The notes: generated from the sequence alone by a model not told the origin. DNA of 64,000 nt from Acinetobacter ihumii (GCF_900625095.1 NZ_LR130760.1:924417-988416), one strand, 5' to 3'; counted from the first letter of the stretch, positions 20,268 through 29,258 are shown. Numbers and translations are program-made.

Positions 20268-22268
20268 ATGAAACTTAGAAAAAAAAATACATCCCTCTTT
20301 CTGATCTCTGCCCTATCTCTTAGCATGTTCAGTGGATGTCAGGTGGTCAGCGTTAAGCAACAGGCATTAAATGTCAGTATCGCCAATGAACGTAATAGCA
20401 TCCTGATGCAGGACAAATTAAGTGAAGCGAGCCTGAATGTTCTGTCAATGTCTGGACGTGAAGCGAAAGTATGTATGGATAACCCAACTGCTTGCGTCGA
20501 TGAGCTCAAGATGATTCCAGAAATTGTCGATGAACAATTTTTATCGACAGCCAGTGAGCTATATTTAGCCAAATCCATGCAACTGGATAAATCAGCCGCC
20601 TGTACCACCAGTACTGTGACCAAATACCGTTCAGAAGAACATCAGCAACAAGTCCATAAAGCTTTTAATGATTGCCAGACACAGCAGTTAGAAATGCTGG
20701 ATAAAAGTATTCGTTATAGTTACGCCTACTTATTTAAAACTAAACGCAAACCTGTAGATCGTATTTTTGATAACCGTCAGGTTCAAATTCGGGATTTTTA
20801 CAATCAGGCGATTGCAAAATTGGTCACCATAAGTGCCAAGCGCTCGACCACTAAAAAAGCTACAGATAGCTTTAAAGTCGGTAATAGCACCTATAATATT
20901 GATCTGGATCATTACACTTTACTGAAAAATAAAGAGCTGGATCGATTTATTTCGACCTATAACCTCAATTTTTCTGGACTTCGCACCATTAACCGTCGTG
21001 ATGGTTTTGGCTCTGAATTTGTAGTAGTTTTTCCTGATTCAGATGCAAAAACAACCAACAAATATGTTATTAATCCGCTGGATGACGCTTATCAAAAGAA
21101 AGCAAACCCCAACATTCATAAAGCACGCTATTTATCTGCCACCATGATTGCTCGACCAGTCAAAGCCAATAGTGTCGATGAAATTATTAACTCACCTAAT
21201 TTTGTTGTGCAAGTCTATGATCCTTATGGCACGGAAAACGTAGATGTTGCTGGAAAAAATTATCCACTTGCTGCAAATTTTTCCGCTCCATATGGTTTAT
21301 GGCTGGCAGAAAATAATTTAGGCGCAGCTGCATATTTAAGTTTGATCGACCGTGAAGAACGTTTGACCATGCCGCATTTATATATGCTTGAACCTTATAA
21401 TCCAAATAAAAAAGTCATTGTTCTGGTACATGGTTTGGCCAGTAGCCCTGAAGCATGGATTGCCCTGACCAATGATATTATGGGGGATACCATCTTGCGG
21501 GAACACTATCAGGTCTGGCAAGTGTTTTATTCAACCAATATGCCAATTCTGGAAAGTCGATTTCAAATTTATGCCTTATTAAAACAGGCATTTGCCAGTA
21601 TTGGTCCAAATGATCCCGCTGCAAAAGATGCTGTATTAATTGGACACAGTATGGGCGGCATTATTAGCAGATTATTGGTCAGCAAGGCCGATGTCAGTCA
21701 AAAAGCCTTGTCCATTATGAGCCCTTATCAGCAAGCAAAACTTAAACGTCAGCCAATTGTATATGAACGTTTAAGAATGCAGCCGATTGCTAATTTTGAT
21801 CGTGCGGTTTTTATGTCATCTCCACATAAAGGTACTGATTTTGCTGACCTTTGGTTTACCCGAGCAGCAAGGAAAATTATTAAATTACCGGGTGCATTCT
21901 TGGGTGCAGTGACAGATACCATTACCAGTCAGGATGTTGATGCTAAAGATTTACTCAGTCGAATTGATAAAGGATTAATTCAAAATGGTCCAAGTGATTT
22001 AAGTCATCAATCCAAATTTATGGCATTGACAGAAAATATTAATCCTCCTCAGGACTTAGTTTTCCACTCAATTATTGGCAATAAAACCAATAGTCAGGAT
22101 CCAAACGTAATGACCGATGGCATTGTTCCGTACAAAAGTGCTCATCTTGATGGTGCAACTTCGGAAATTATCATCAAAGGTGGCCATTCAATTCAGGAAA
22201 CCCCTGAAGCTGTGCTCGAACTCAGACGAATTCTTAGACAGCATCTGGTTGACCACCAAATCAAATAA
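20268..22268 (+). CDS. Lipoprotein with alpha/beta-hydrolase (lipase/esterase) domain
   Basis: A 666-residue protein with a lipobox (MFSGC, Cys at about 24), a long N-terminal region of about 370 residues that matches nothing I recognise, and then a lipase-like hydrolase domain. The oxyanion-hole motif VLVHGLASSPEAW and the nucleophile Ser at about 461 in GHSMGG are clear. A later GGHSIQE supplies the likely catalytic His. PHKGTDFAD is typical of triacylglycerol-lipase-like and LCAT-like enzymes. It probably cleaves lipid or ester substrates at the cell envelope. The start is the ATG at 20268; a TTG at 20259 is in frame but unlikely. Confidence 0.82.
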   Translation: MKLRKKNTSLFLISALSLSMFSGCQVVSVKQQALNVSIANERNSILMQDKLSEASLNVLSMSGREAKVCMDNPTACVDELKMIPEIVDEQFLSTASELYLAKSMQLDKSAACTTSTVTKYRSEEHQQQVHKAFNDCQTQQLEMLDKSIRYSYAYLFKTKRKPVDRIFDNRQVQIRDFYNQAIAKLVTISAKRSTTKKATDSFKVGNSTYNIDLDHYTLLKNKELDRFISTYNLNFSGLRTINRRDGFGSEFVVVFPDSDAKTTNKYVINPLDDAYQKKANPNIHKARYLSATMIARPVKANSVDEIINSPNFVVQVYDPYGTENVDVAGKNYPLAANFSAPYGLWLAENNLGAAAYLSLIDREERLTMPHLYMLEPYNPNKKVIVLVHGLASSPEAWIALTNDIMGDTILREHYQVWQVFYSTNMPILESRFQIYALLKQAFASIGPNDPAAKDAVLIGHSMGGIISRLLVSKADVSQKALSIMSPYQQAKLKRQPIVYERLRMQPIANFDRAVFMSSPHKGTDFADLWFTRAARKIIKLPGAFLGAVTDTITSQDVDAKDLLSRIDKGLIQNGPSDLSHQSKFMALTENINPPQDLVFHSIIGNKTNSQDPNVMTDGIVPYKSAHLDGATSEIIIKGGHSIQETPEAVLELRRILRQHLVDHQIK

Positions 22269-22290
22269 TTTTTTCATTGCGAATATATCT

Positions 22291-22318
22291 AGGCTCTGCT
22301 CAATAGCAGAGCCTTTTC
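22291..22318 (+). terminator. Terminator of the lipase-like gene
   Basis: Perfect 10 bp stem AGGCTCTGCT / AGCAGAGCCT, loop CAAT, then TTTT, 22 bases after the stop. Confidence 0.88.
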
Positions 22319-22357
22319 ATGATAAAAATTAAAAAATTCAATCATTAAGGTTTTTAA

Positions 22358-22372
22358 TGATAATGATTATTA
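22358..22372 (+). promoter_or_regulatory. Fur box in the promoter of the DUF4198 gene
   Basis: TGATAATGATTATTA matches the 7-1-7 Fur consensus with one mismatch. A perfect -10 hexamer TATAAT follows at 22375-22380, so the Fur box fills the -35/-10 spacer, an ideal position for repression. The gene starts 46 bases after the -10. Confidence 0.82.
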
Positions 22373-22425
22373 GTTATAATATGCTGCTTTTAGATATCCT
22401 ACCCAAATTAATATAAGGTTTTAAA

Positions 22426-23229
22426 ATGAAACAATTTAAATTACTTGCCTGTCTGCTATTGACCACATCTACTTTTGCTCATGAACCCTATTTAGCCCCA
22501 TTGAGTTATCATACTGAAAATACCCAAGTTGCTTTAATTGCAGGTTATGCAGAAGAAGCGCTTAATAGTGAGCATCCGCTCAAAGATGCAAAAATCACAG
22601 TGATTAATCCACAGCAACAAAGTTCACAAATTAATGTTTCCACGCAATTAAAATCGGCAAGTGTTGCTGATCTTGGACTACCCATTTCTGGAACATATTT
22701 ATTGGAAACCAAAGCCAGTTTCCCATTGAATTATGTGAAAGATCAAAAACAATGGAAACTCTTATTTGAAGTCCCTGCCGATAAAGCAGGTGCCAAATCA
22801 CAGCGCGACTATCTCATTCCAGATGACTTTAAAAATAAAAAATACAATGTAGAAAAAGTGACCCGTGAGTGGACTTTACAAAGCTACGTCACTAAAAATA
22901 AAGCCACTCCTGTTTCTACAGCAGGTACAGCGGCTATTCAAGTGGTATTTGATCAGAATCCGACTCAGCTTAAAGCCAACCAAGCGGTTAAGCTTAAGTT
23001 GACTCAAGCTCAACAAGCGCTCACCAATGCTGAAATTCATTTACGTGCGAAAGGTGCAACAGATAAACAGTCGATTCAATTTAAATCTGATCAACAGGGT
23101 GCAGCAACGATACGCTTTCCTCACTCAGGTGAGTATTTAATTGAAGTGACCAAGAGCCTTGATCCAGCAGAAAAACCACAAAATCAGTATTACACCATTA
23201 TCACAGTATCTGTTCAGCCAGAACAATAA
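22426..23229 (+). CDS. Fur-regulated exported DUF4198 protein
   Basis: A 267-residue periplasmic protein with a signal peptide ending at STFA|HEPYL. It matches DUF4198, a family of periplasmic beta-rich proteins often encoded beside iron or cobalt uptake genes: N-terminal HEPY, central REWTLQSYVTK, and C-terminal GAATIRFPHSGEYLIEV as in an Ig-like or transthyretin-like fold. The biochemical role is not settled in the family. Here a Fur box in its promoter points to expression under iron limitation, and it faces a DUF3649-PepSY-DUF3325 operon that also has a Fur box. Confidence 0.85.
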   Translation: MKQFKLLACLLLTTSTFAHEPYLAPLSYHTENTQVALIAGYAEEALNSEHPLKDAKITVINPQQQSSQINVSTQLKSASVADLGLPISGTYLLETKASFPLNYVKDQKQWKLLFEVPADKAGAKSQRDYLIPDDFKNKKYNVEKVTREWTLQSYVTKNKATPVSTAGTAAIQVVFDQNPTQLKANQAVKLKLTQAQQALTNAEIHLRAKGATDKQSIQFKSDQQGAATIRFPHSGEYLIEVTKSLDPAEKPQNQYYTIITVSVQPEQ

Positions 23230-23249
23230 ATAGATGACTTGATGCCTAT

Positions 23250-23290
23250 AAAAAATGCCCTTTTAAACGGATTCAAAAGGGCGTTTTTTT
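23250..23290. terminator. Terminator between the convergent iron-module genes
   Basis: Stem AAAATGCCCTTTT / AAAAGGGCGTTTT (one G-U pair) with loop AAACGGATTC and a T run of seven on the plus strand. It lies between DUF4198 (+) and DUF3325 (-). The A-rich left arm gives a T run on the minus strand too. Confidence 0.85.
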
Positions 23291-23319
23291 AAATAGATTT
23301 TCCAACAAATAACTGGGTA

Positions 23320-23658
23320 CTACGCCAAGGCAAGCATCAAAATGGTAAACATGCTGCCTAAACTAAGGGCTGCCATCACTTTGAAAAAACGTGGTGCATG
23401 ATAAGTTAAAGTCCAGCCGACAGTCAGTCCTGCTAAAGTCAATATACCAAACCAATAGCTTATGCCTATAGATGGTCTTAGTACTATGATAGCGAGTAAC
23501 AACGCAATGATTAAAAGTATATAGCCGATAAATACTGCGAATTTAGCAGTACGATCAGATAAGTTTTTTTGATAAATTTGGCTCTGATGTTTCTCATAAT
23601 AAGATGCCAAAGCAATAAATCCCCATAGGCATAACACATATAGCATTAAGAAAATCAT
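23320..23658 (-). CDS. DUF3325 inner-membrane protein
   Basis: A 112-residue protein with about four membrane helices and the family-type pattern of a short charged loop (YYEKHQSQIYQKNLSDR) followed by hydrophobic spans. DUF3325 genes usually lie with PepSY-domain genes near siderophore receptors. Its ATG overlaps the PepSY stop by four bases, so it is translated from the same message. The exact role is unknown; a subunit or assembly factor of an inner-membrane iron-reducing complex is inferred. Confidence 0.8.
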   Translation of the reverse strand: MIFLMLYVLCLWGFIALASYYEKHQSQIYQKNLSDRTAKFAVFIGYILLIIALLLAIIVLRPSIGISYWFGILTLAGLTVGWTLTYHAPRFFKVMAALSLGSMFTILMLALA

Positions 23659-25457
23659 AATCCATCCTCCACAACAACTGTCGAAGTTTGAGGACGTTTA
23701 CTATTCTTTTTCACTTTGGCTGGCGTTTTATGTAGTTTTAATTTAAGAAAACTAAATAAAAACAACAAAGCCAGAAAAATACAGATTAAATCAAAACTTG
23801 CCACCATCCATTGCTGTTGGTACACGCTACTCCATAATCCACGACCACCTGTAAGTCCATTCAGTAATGGGATACAAGCATAAAGACAAGTCGCAAGTAA
23901 AAGTAACTCTAACCATGCTTTGCGTGCCTGACGTATTACTGCATAAATCAGAACCAGCAACCAGACCAGAAAGAACGCTTTAATTTCTAAATCAGAACGC
24001 TGAGCAAGCTCACTCGGTATAATTCGATTTGCGTAAAAGTAACTTGCAATAGCAATCGGTAAACCAATAATTGCAGCAATATTGAGACTTTCTACTAAAC
24101 GAAATCCAAAACTTTTATAACCTTGTTTTTCCTGTTGTGGGGCGCGTTTTACACACCAAAGAATTAATCCTGTGGCAACCATCAGCGTCCCCACCACACC
24201 AGATATAAACAATAACCATCTTAGACCAAGGTCAAGTCCACGTCCTTCATGTAACACAGTGACCGCATTGTAAATTCCAGTAGGTACAGAAACATAAACA
24301 GCTTGCGGCCCTGAAATCAGCTCACCAGTGACACCATTAAAAACCAAGGTCGGCAAAACATTACGGTGTAACACACTATCGGCATACAAAGCTCGAATTT
24401 CAATCTGACTCTTACTAGTATTGGGTTGCACAACTGTCACACTTCCCACTTTATTATCCGGCCATTGCTTTTGTGCGTATTGCATCAGCGGTGCAATATC
24501 TGTCAGGGTCGCAGCTTGGGTATGTTGATCATGATCTCGATGCGCGCCTCCTTGTGCCCGACCTTGTTCGGACTGGTTGGCTGAACGTTCACCACGCGGC
24601 ATGTGTTGCATTTGACTGGCTTGTGCTTCACCTGTATTGCGATGACCTTGAGACTGACTGCGTTCACCACGTTCCTCTCGGTTCATACCTTCACGTGCCT
24701 GTGGAGCGGGTTCACCTAACATTTCTGCACGTTGTGCCTGCAATAGCTCTCCACGACCCTCGGTGTAGACTGAGGAAATCCCCCATGGCATAAGCACATA
24801 CATCAACAGCAACAAGCCACTAAAAGTAATCATAATATGAAAAGGTAATGCTAGAACTGCGGTTGCATTATGTGCATCCAGCCATGAACGCTGTCCCTTG
24901 CCCGCTCGAAAAGTAAAAAAGTCCTTAAAGATTTTTTTATGGGTGATAACACCACTCATAATTGCGACGAACATCAGTAAGGTTGCGATTCCCACAATCC
25001 AGCGTGCCCAAATTCTTGGTAAGCCATAAAGTTCAAAATGAAACCGATAAAGAAAGCCACCGCCCCGCGTTTCACGTGCTTTAATTTCTTCACCTGTTTT
25101 TGCATCAATCGTGATTCTTTCTCCTCCACGACGAGCACGTGGATCTTCATTTTCACCGCGAATATTTAACTCCGTGGTGGTTTGTCGACTGGAGGGCAAA
25201 TTAATATTCCAAGCACCCGCATGTGGAGCTTTATTTTGTAAAAAGACCAATGCGGTTTGAAGTTGCTCAAGCTGGGACTGAGGTGGTAATGATTGATGCT
25301 GTTCTGGTTTCATCCAGACCGTCATTTCACTTTGAAAAAAACTAAGCGTGCCTGTTACAAATATGGCATACAATAACCAGCCTAAAATCAGGCTTGACCA
25401 TGTATGCAGCCAAGACATCGACTGGCGCGGGCCTTCCGCCTTTCCATCTATACGCAT
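23655..25457 (-). CDS. PepSY-associated membrane protein, putative ferric-siderophore reductase
   Basis: A 600-residue inner-membrane protein of the PepSY_TM family, the group that includes FpvG-like proteins which help release iron from siderophores in the periplasm. The first helix (WSSLILGWLLYAIFVTGTLSFF) is followed by a periplasmic PepSY segment (ITIDAKTGEEIKARETRG) and conserved His residues in helices (HFELYGLPRIWARW, HNATAVLALPFHIMITFSG) that could bind heme. An unusual polar insert of about 75 residues (roughly 240-315), rich in Arg, Glu, Gln and His, sits in a large periplasmic loop. A second PepSY-like segment and four C-terminal helices complete it. It is the middle gene of a coupled operon. 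Confidence 0.85.
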   Translation of the reverse strand: MRIDGKAEGPRQSMSWLHTWSSLILGWLLYAIFVTGTLSFFQSEMTVWMKPEQHQSLPPQSQLEQLQTALVFLQNKAPHAGAWNINLPSSRQTTTELNIRGENEDPRARRGGERITIDAKTGEEIKARETRGGGFLYRFHFELYGLPRIWARWIVGIATLLMFVAIMSGVITHKKIFKDFFTFRAGKGQRSWLDAHNATAVLALPFHIMITFSGLLLLMYVLMPWGISSVYTEGRGELLQAQRAEMLGEPAPQAREGMNREERGERSQSQGHRNTGEAQASQMQHMPRGERSANQSEQGRAQGGAHRDHDQHTQAATLTDIAPLMQYAQKQWPDNKVGSVTVVQPNTSKSQIEIRALYADSVLHRNVLPTLVFNGVTGELISGPQAVYVSVPTGIYNAVTVLHEGRGLDLGLRWLLFISGVVGTLMVATGLILWCVKRAPQQEKQGYKSFGFRLVESLNIAAIIGLPIAIASYFYANRIIPSELAQRSDLEIKAFFLVWLLVLIYAVIRQARKAWLELLLLATCLYACIPLLNGLTGGRGLWSSVYQQQWMVASFDLICIFLALLFLFSFLKLKLHKTPAKVKKNSKRPQTSTVVVEDGL

Positions 25458-25819
25458 TAAATGCTGCCTCCCAAGCCAAAATAAGCTATTGAGAGAACAA
25501 CCAAAGAAATAACAATACCAGAAATTGATTTAAGCAAACTTCGTTGCATAAACACCCAGATAAAAATACCCACGTGACATATAAATGCCAACATTGTTGC
25601 TGTTATAACAGCACTGACTGGTGTTTCTTTAAACCCCAGACTAATGACCATGGCGAGCAATGCTGAAACAACATAACCTCCAATAAACGCAAAAGCAAAA
25701 CGTATAAAAACCTGAATACGATATTGGATTGGAACGACTTTGGTCCTTCTTTTAGTAGAAGCAGGTTTTGCAGGTTCGGGCTGGATATTCAGCTCATTTG
25801 TCAGTTCAGACGTAGACAT
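25457..25819 (-). CDS. DUF3649 inner-membrane protein
   Basis: A 120-residue protein with a short cytoplasmic head containing a basic TKRRTK patch and three or four hydrophobic spans (YRIQVFIRFAFAFIGGYVVS, then ITATMLAFICHVGIFIWVF). The pattern fits DUF3649, small proteins encoded with PepSY and DUF3325 genes in iron-acquisition loci. The frame is open back to 25876, but AGGGGA seven bases before 25819 marks the start. The Fur box therefore lies about 50 bases upstream in the leader. It overlaps the PepSY start by one base. Confidence 0.8.
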   Translation of the reverse strand: MSTSELTNELNIQPEPAKPASTKRRTKVVPIQYRIQVFIRFAFAFIGGYVVSALLAMVISLGFKETPVSAVITATMLAFICHVGIFIWVFMQRSLLKSISGIVISLVVLSIAYFGLGGSI

Positions 25820-25866
25820 ATTCAAATCCCCTGATATGTCTGGATGGATAAAAATTAAAATAATAA

Positions 25867-25881
25867 CAATAATCATTATTA
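25867..25881 (-). promoter_or_regulatory. Fur box upstream of the DUF3649-PepSY-DUF3325 operon
   Basis: CAATAATCATTATTA fits the 7-1-7 Fur pattern ATAATnATTAT in the core, with mismatches at the ends. It lies in a very AT-rich promoter, just downstream (in transcript direction) of a TATACT -10-like element. The second Fur box of this locus supports joint control with DUF4198. Confidence 0.7.
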
Positions 25882-26034
25882 ATTGTTATAGTATAATAAA
25901 ATTATGAATGCTTTGTGGATTTTTCTGCGCTGAGCTTAAAATTAGAAACAAAACATGGCCTTAATTTCTCTAAGTCATGCTTTTTTGTAGCAGAATCGCT
26001 TTATGAAAATACAACGCGTTCCAATCGCTATTAA

Positions 26035-26062
26035 AAAAAGCAACTACGTTCAGTTGCTTTTT
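26035..26062 (-). terminator. Terminator of the DUF2057 gene
   Basis: Perfect 11 bp stem AAAAAGCAACT / AGTTGCTTTTT with loop ACGTTC, 47 bases past the stop of the minus-strand DUF2057 gene. The A tract on the plus strand gives the T run. Confidence 0.85.
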
Positions 26063-26108
26063 GATCAATAGATCGTCGTTTTATCTAGTGTATTTGCCGA
26101 TTTATCAC

Positions 26109-26804
26109 TTAATTCGACTGTTCTGCCAACCACGCCATAAATTTTTGGCGTTCTGTTTTTGATGATTTTTTCCAAAGTTCGACCAGCTTTTGCTCATTAT
26201 TTTGATTTAAGCTTTGCTGTGTACTGACAGTTTGAGTGACAGTGGCAGCCGTTGGGGAGTTTACTGATTGTGCATATGTTGTGTTTGGCTGCGTGGTATA
26301 TACGGCTGCTGGCTGAGGCGATGCAGATTTATTCTGGGTTAAATCATAGGCTTTTCCAAAAAGACCTTTGCTAAACCATGGCTTAGCTTCAGTATTTGCG
26401 CCTGTTTGTTGTACTAGCACTTGCTGCTTGGCATTATAGAGCGCGATGGTCGGTTGCTCTGCATACTTTTTCGCATCTTCAAAATTTTTAGGTGCATTGA
26501 CTAAATCCAGCTTATAACTTGCACCCTCTGTTAATGCTGGCGTTTTAATGGTAACAATTCCTGATTTTACAATATCATGCTCACCATCCTGATGTTGAAA
26601 AAATTCCTGATAGCGAACACTTAGACTGATTTCACCTGCATCGACTTTGTAATCATTTTTTTTACTACGAAGTAAGCCTGAATTCACCTCTTGATCATTC
26701 ACTGCCAAAATAACGATTTCTTCTGGCGCAGTGATGGTAGCAGCCGCAAAAACTGAACCACTTAAACAAATACTGAATGCAGCGATACCCAATCTTAAAG
26801 CCAT
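26109..26804 (-). CDS. DUF2057 (YccT-like) exported protein
   Basis: A 231-residue protein with a signal peptide ending at GSVFA|AA and the DUF2057 pattern: ITAPEEIVILAVNDQEV, NDYKVDAGEISLSVRYQEFF, GIVTIKTPALTEGASYKLDL, then QPTIALY. E. coli YccT is reported to restrain curli assembly; whether this homologue does so is unknown. The C-terminal part (about 155-231) is a Thr/Gln/Ala-rich linker and a helical end that go beyond the core domain. It appears to be a single-gene transcript with GAGA as a weak ribosome-binding site. Confidence 0.82.
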   Translation of the reverse strand: MALRLGIAAFSICLSGSVFAAATITAPEEIVILAVNDQEVNSGLLRSKKNDYKVDAGEISLSVRYQEFFQHQDGEHDIVKSGIVTIKTPALTEGASYKLDLVNAPKNFEDAKKYAEQPTIALYNAKQQVLVQQTGANTEAKPWFSKGLFGKAYDLTQNKSASPQPAAVYTTQPNTTYAQSVNSPTAATVTQTVSTQQSLNQNNEQKLVELWKKSSKTERQKFMAWLAEQSN

Positions 26805-26971
26805 TACTTAATTCTCTTTTCATTTTTAAATCATGAGCACTATGCAGTGCGGTTATGACAATTTTATGACAAATATTTCAAAGTTTTTACTAAGTCATTC
26901 AATCTTTTCATGATATTTAAATGAAGAAAAAAGCTTTTACAGCTTATTTTGTAGATATCCGTCATACAAAA

Positions 26972-26995
26972 AAAGAGTGCGTAACCGCACTCTTT
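26972..26995 (-). terminator. Terminator of the nitroreductase gene
   Basis: Perfect 10 bp stem AAAGAGTGCG / CGCACTCTTT with loop TAAC. On the minus strand it is followed by a run of T, 28 bases past the stop. Confidence 0.87.
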
Positions 26996-27022
26996 GATGA
27001 ACATTTTGAATAAAACTGTAAA

Positions 27023-27619
27023 TTAATTGAATGTTTTAAAACGAATGTCATCGCTGATGAAGTCTTTATCGCCAGCAGGTGCTTCGATTGAACCGAACAC
27101 CAATTGCGCGCGCAGTTTCCAGTCTGCTGGAATGCCAAATGTTGCAGCGACTTGGTCATCCACAATTGGATTGTAATGTTGTAATGAGGCACCAATATTA
27201 TGTTCAGCCAATGCTGTCCACACTGCAAACTGAGCAATTGCAGTTGAATGCTCCGACCATACTGGAAAATTATCTGCATATAACGCAAATTGTTCTTGCA
27301 AGCCTTTAATGACCGCCTGATCTTCATAAAACAATGCCGTACCAAAACCTGCGGCAAAACTGTCAAGTTTACCACTGGTCGCTGCAAAAGCTTCAGCAGG
27401 TACAATATTTCTTAACGTCTCACGCACGATTTCCCAGAACTTGTGATGTGAATCACCAAAAAGAATCACGACACGTGAAGATTGAGAGTTAAATGAAGAT
27501 GGGCTGTGTTTTACTGCATCTTTAATGATTTGATCAATCTCAGCTTGCTCTAATGCCACATTTTTTCCAATGGCGTAGATACTACGACGATTTTTAATTT
27601 TCTCTAAAAACGATGTCAT
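27023..27619 (-). CDS. Nitroreductase family protein (Frm2/CinD-like)
   Basis: A 198-residue FMN-dependent oxidoreductase. The N-terminal KNRRSIYAIGKN binds the FMN phosphate. SPSSFNSQSSRVVILFGDSHHKFWEIV and FGTALFYEDQAVIKGL are typical of the Frm2/CinD/YfkO-like branch, whose members respond to lipid, copper or oxidative stress. The FMN-binding C-terminal region KLRAQLVFGSI is present. The substrate cannot be stated. A GACC-N5-GGTC palindrome sits about 25 bases before the start codon and may be an operator. Confidence 0.88.
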   Translation of the reverse strand: MTSFLEKIKNRRSIYAIGKNVALEQAEIDQIIKDAVKHSPSSFNSQSSRVVILFGDSHHKFWEIVRETLRNIVPAEAFAATSGKLDSFAAGFGTALFYEDQAVIKGLQEQFALYADNFPVWSEHSTAIAQFAVWTALAEHNIGASLQHYNPIVDDQVAATFGIPADWKLRAQLVFGSIEAPAGDKDFISDDIRFKTFN

Positions 27620-27851
27620 TTTTTGTGTCCTATATACATATGACCTGTTCGGTCGTGATCTGGAATGCTTGTCAGTTTATTGAAAACCTACGACCGCATC
27701 ATTACTATATTTATTACATACTGTTTTATTTTTGGAACAATTTACAAGAGTTCTTGCATGACTAATTGAAAACCCTGTTTATGTGTCTTCACCAAAGCCA
27801 CACGCCAAAAGCACAAATAAATGAAAGAACTCTATTCATTTTCGTCGCGAT

Positions 27852-27879
27852 AAAAAAACTCCACATGGTGTGGAGTTTT
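27852..27879 (-). terminator. Terminator of ftsY
   Basis: Stem AAAACTCCACA / TGTGGAGTTTT with loop TGG, just beyond the ftsY stop on the minus strand, with a T run from the A tract at 27852-27858. Confidence 0.87.
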
Positions 27880-27895
27880 AATCAGCTTAATTGAA

Positions 27896-29029
27896 TTATT
27901 TATCTGACTCAAACAAGGCTGCTACGAACGATTTTGCCGAGAATGGACGCAAATCATCAATTTTTTCACCCACACCGATGAAACGAATTGGCACATGGGT
28001 TCGGCTCGCAATATTAAACAATACGCCCCCTTTGGCTGTACCGTCCAATTTAGTGATGGTAATCCCTGTTAAGCCCACTGCCTGATCAAATTCTTGTACC
28101 TGATTAATCGCATTTTGACCTGTACCCGCATCAACCACCAGCATAATTTCGTGTGGTGCTGTCGCATCTATTTTCTGCATGACACGTTTTACTTTTTTAA
28201 GCTCTTCCATCAGGTTACTTTTGTTATGCAAACGCCCTGCGGTATCTGCAATCAGGACGTCTATCCCTTTGGCTCGCGCACTTTCAAAAGCATCAAAAAT
28301 AACCGACGCACTGTCAGAACCATGACCCTGTGCAACTACAGGAATATGATTTCGTTCACCCCAAATTTGTAGTTGTTCTGTCGCCGCAGCACGGAAAGTA
28401 TCACCTGCCGCTAACATGACTTTCTTGCCTTCACCTTGTAATCGCTTCGCCAGTTTACCAATAGTGGTGGTTTTGCCGACACCATTGACACCGACCATTA
28501 AAATTACATAAGGAGATTTATTCGGATCAATATGCAGAGGTTTAACCCGTGGTGCAAGTAAAGCCACCAGTTCTTCCTGTAAGGCCTTATAAAGTGAATG
28601 TGAATAAATTAAATCACCACGCGCGGTACGTTCAGTCAGATTGGCAATGATGGTCTTGGTCGCATCCACCCCAATGTCAGACACTAATAGTTGTTCTTCA
28701 ACTTCTTCTAAAAGTTCGTCATCAATTTCTTTCCCCCCGATCAGGATATTCACCATACCATCTGCCAAATTACGGCGGGTCTTGGTTAATCCATCCTTCA
28801 TGCGGCTGAAGAAACCGCCTTTAGATTGGGTTTCTACTGCATTTTGATCAGTTTCTTGAATATCAGCAGTTTCAGATTCAGCAGCAACCGTTGAAGCGGA
28901 TTCTTGTGTTTTTACAGCATCATCAATAATAGGAACATTGATAATAGGTAAGTTAGGTAATGTGACATCGTCATCCCCAATGTCAGCATCAATCAAGAAT
29001 TTATTTTGCATATTCGATTGCTGTTGCAT
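27896..29029 (-). CDS. ftsY: Signal recognition particle receptor FtsY
   Basis: GTPase that docks SRP-ribosome complexes at the inner membrane for co-translational insertion. The 377-residue protein has an acidic N-terminal A domain (short compared with E. coli) and a complete NG domain: GVNGVGKTTTIGKLA (G1), DTFRAAA, DTAGRLHNKSNLMEEL (G3), TKLDGTAKGG (G4) and the C-terminal IRFIGVGEKIDDLRPF. The frame extends to 29137, but AAGGGA six bases before 29029 gives the start MQQQSN. A divergent M16 peptidase operon starts upstream, as in other gammaproteobacteria. Confidence 0.95.
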   Translation of the reverse strand: MQQQSNMQNKFLIDADIGDDDVTLPNLPIINVPIIDDAVKTQESASTVAAESETADIQETDQNAVETQSKGGFFSRMKDGLTKTRRNLADGMVNILIGGKEIDDELLEEVEEQLLVSDIGVDATKTIIANLTERTARGDLIYSHSLYKALQEELVALLAPRVKPLHIDPNKSPYVILMVGVNGVGKTTTIGKLAKRLQGEGKKVMLAAGDTFRAAATEQLQIWGERNHIPVVAQGHGSDSASVIFDAFESARAKGIDVLIADTAGRLHNKSNLMEELKKVKRVMQKIDATAPHEIMLVVDAGTGQNAINQVQEFDQAVGLTGITITKLDGTAKGGVLFNIASRTHVPIRFIGVGEKIDDLRPFSAKSFVAALFESDK

Positions 29030-29258
29030 ACCGATTCCCTTGAAAAGCAGCGGGTTAAAAAACAAAGAGTTTAGCACAGATTCATGGTATTGCCTGAGCT
29101 TATTCAAGCGGCTTGTGTAGCCTGATGAAGATATCAACAGGCCTTGCTGATCATGTTAGTTTCAAAGGATTTACCCAGTTTCAGTCAAACAAAGTTCACT
29201 AAAACACAACAGGATATTCTTGAGTTTAAACGCTATTTTTTTAAGAATAGATTGAAAT

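Noticed and set aside
24473..24793. 106-codon plus-strand frame inside the PepSY gene
   Set aside because: It is antisense to the repetitive insert, whose biased codons keep the opposite frame open; the product looks like no protein.
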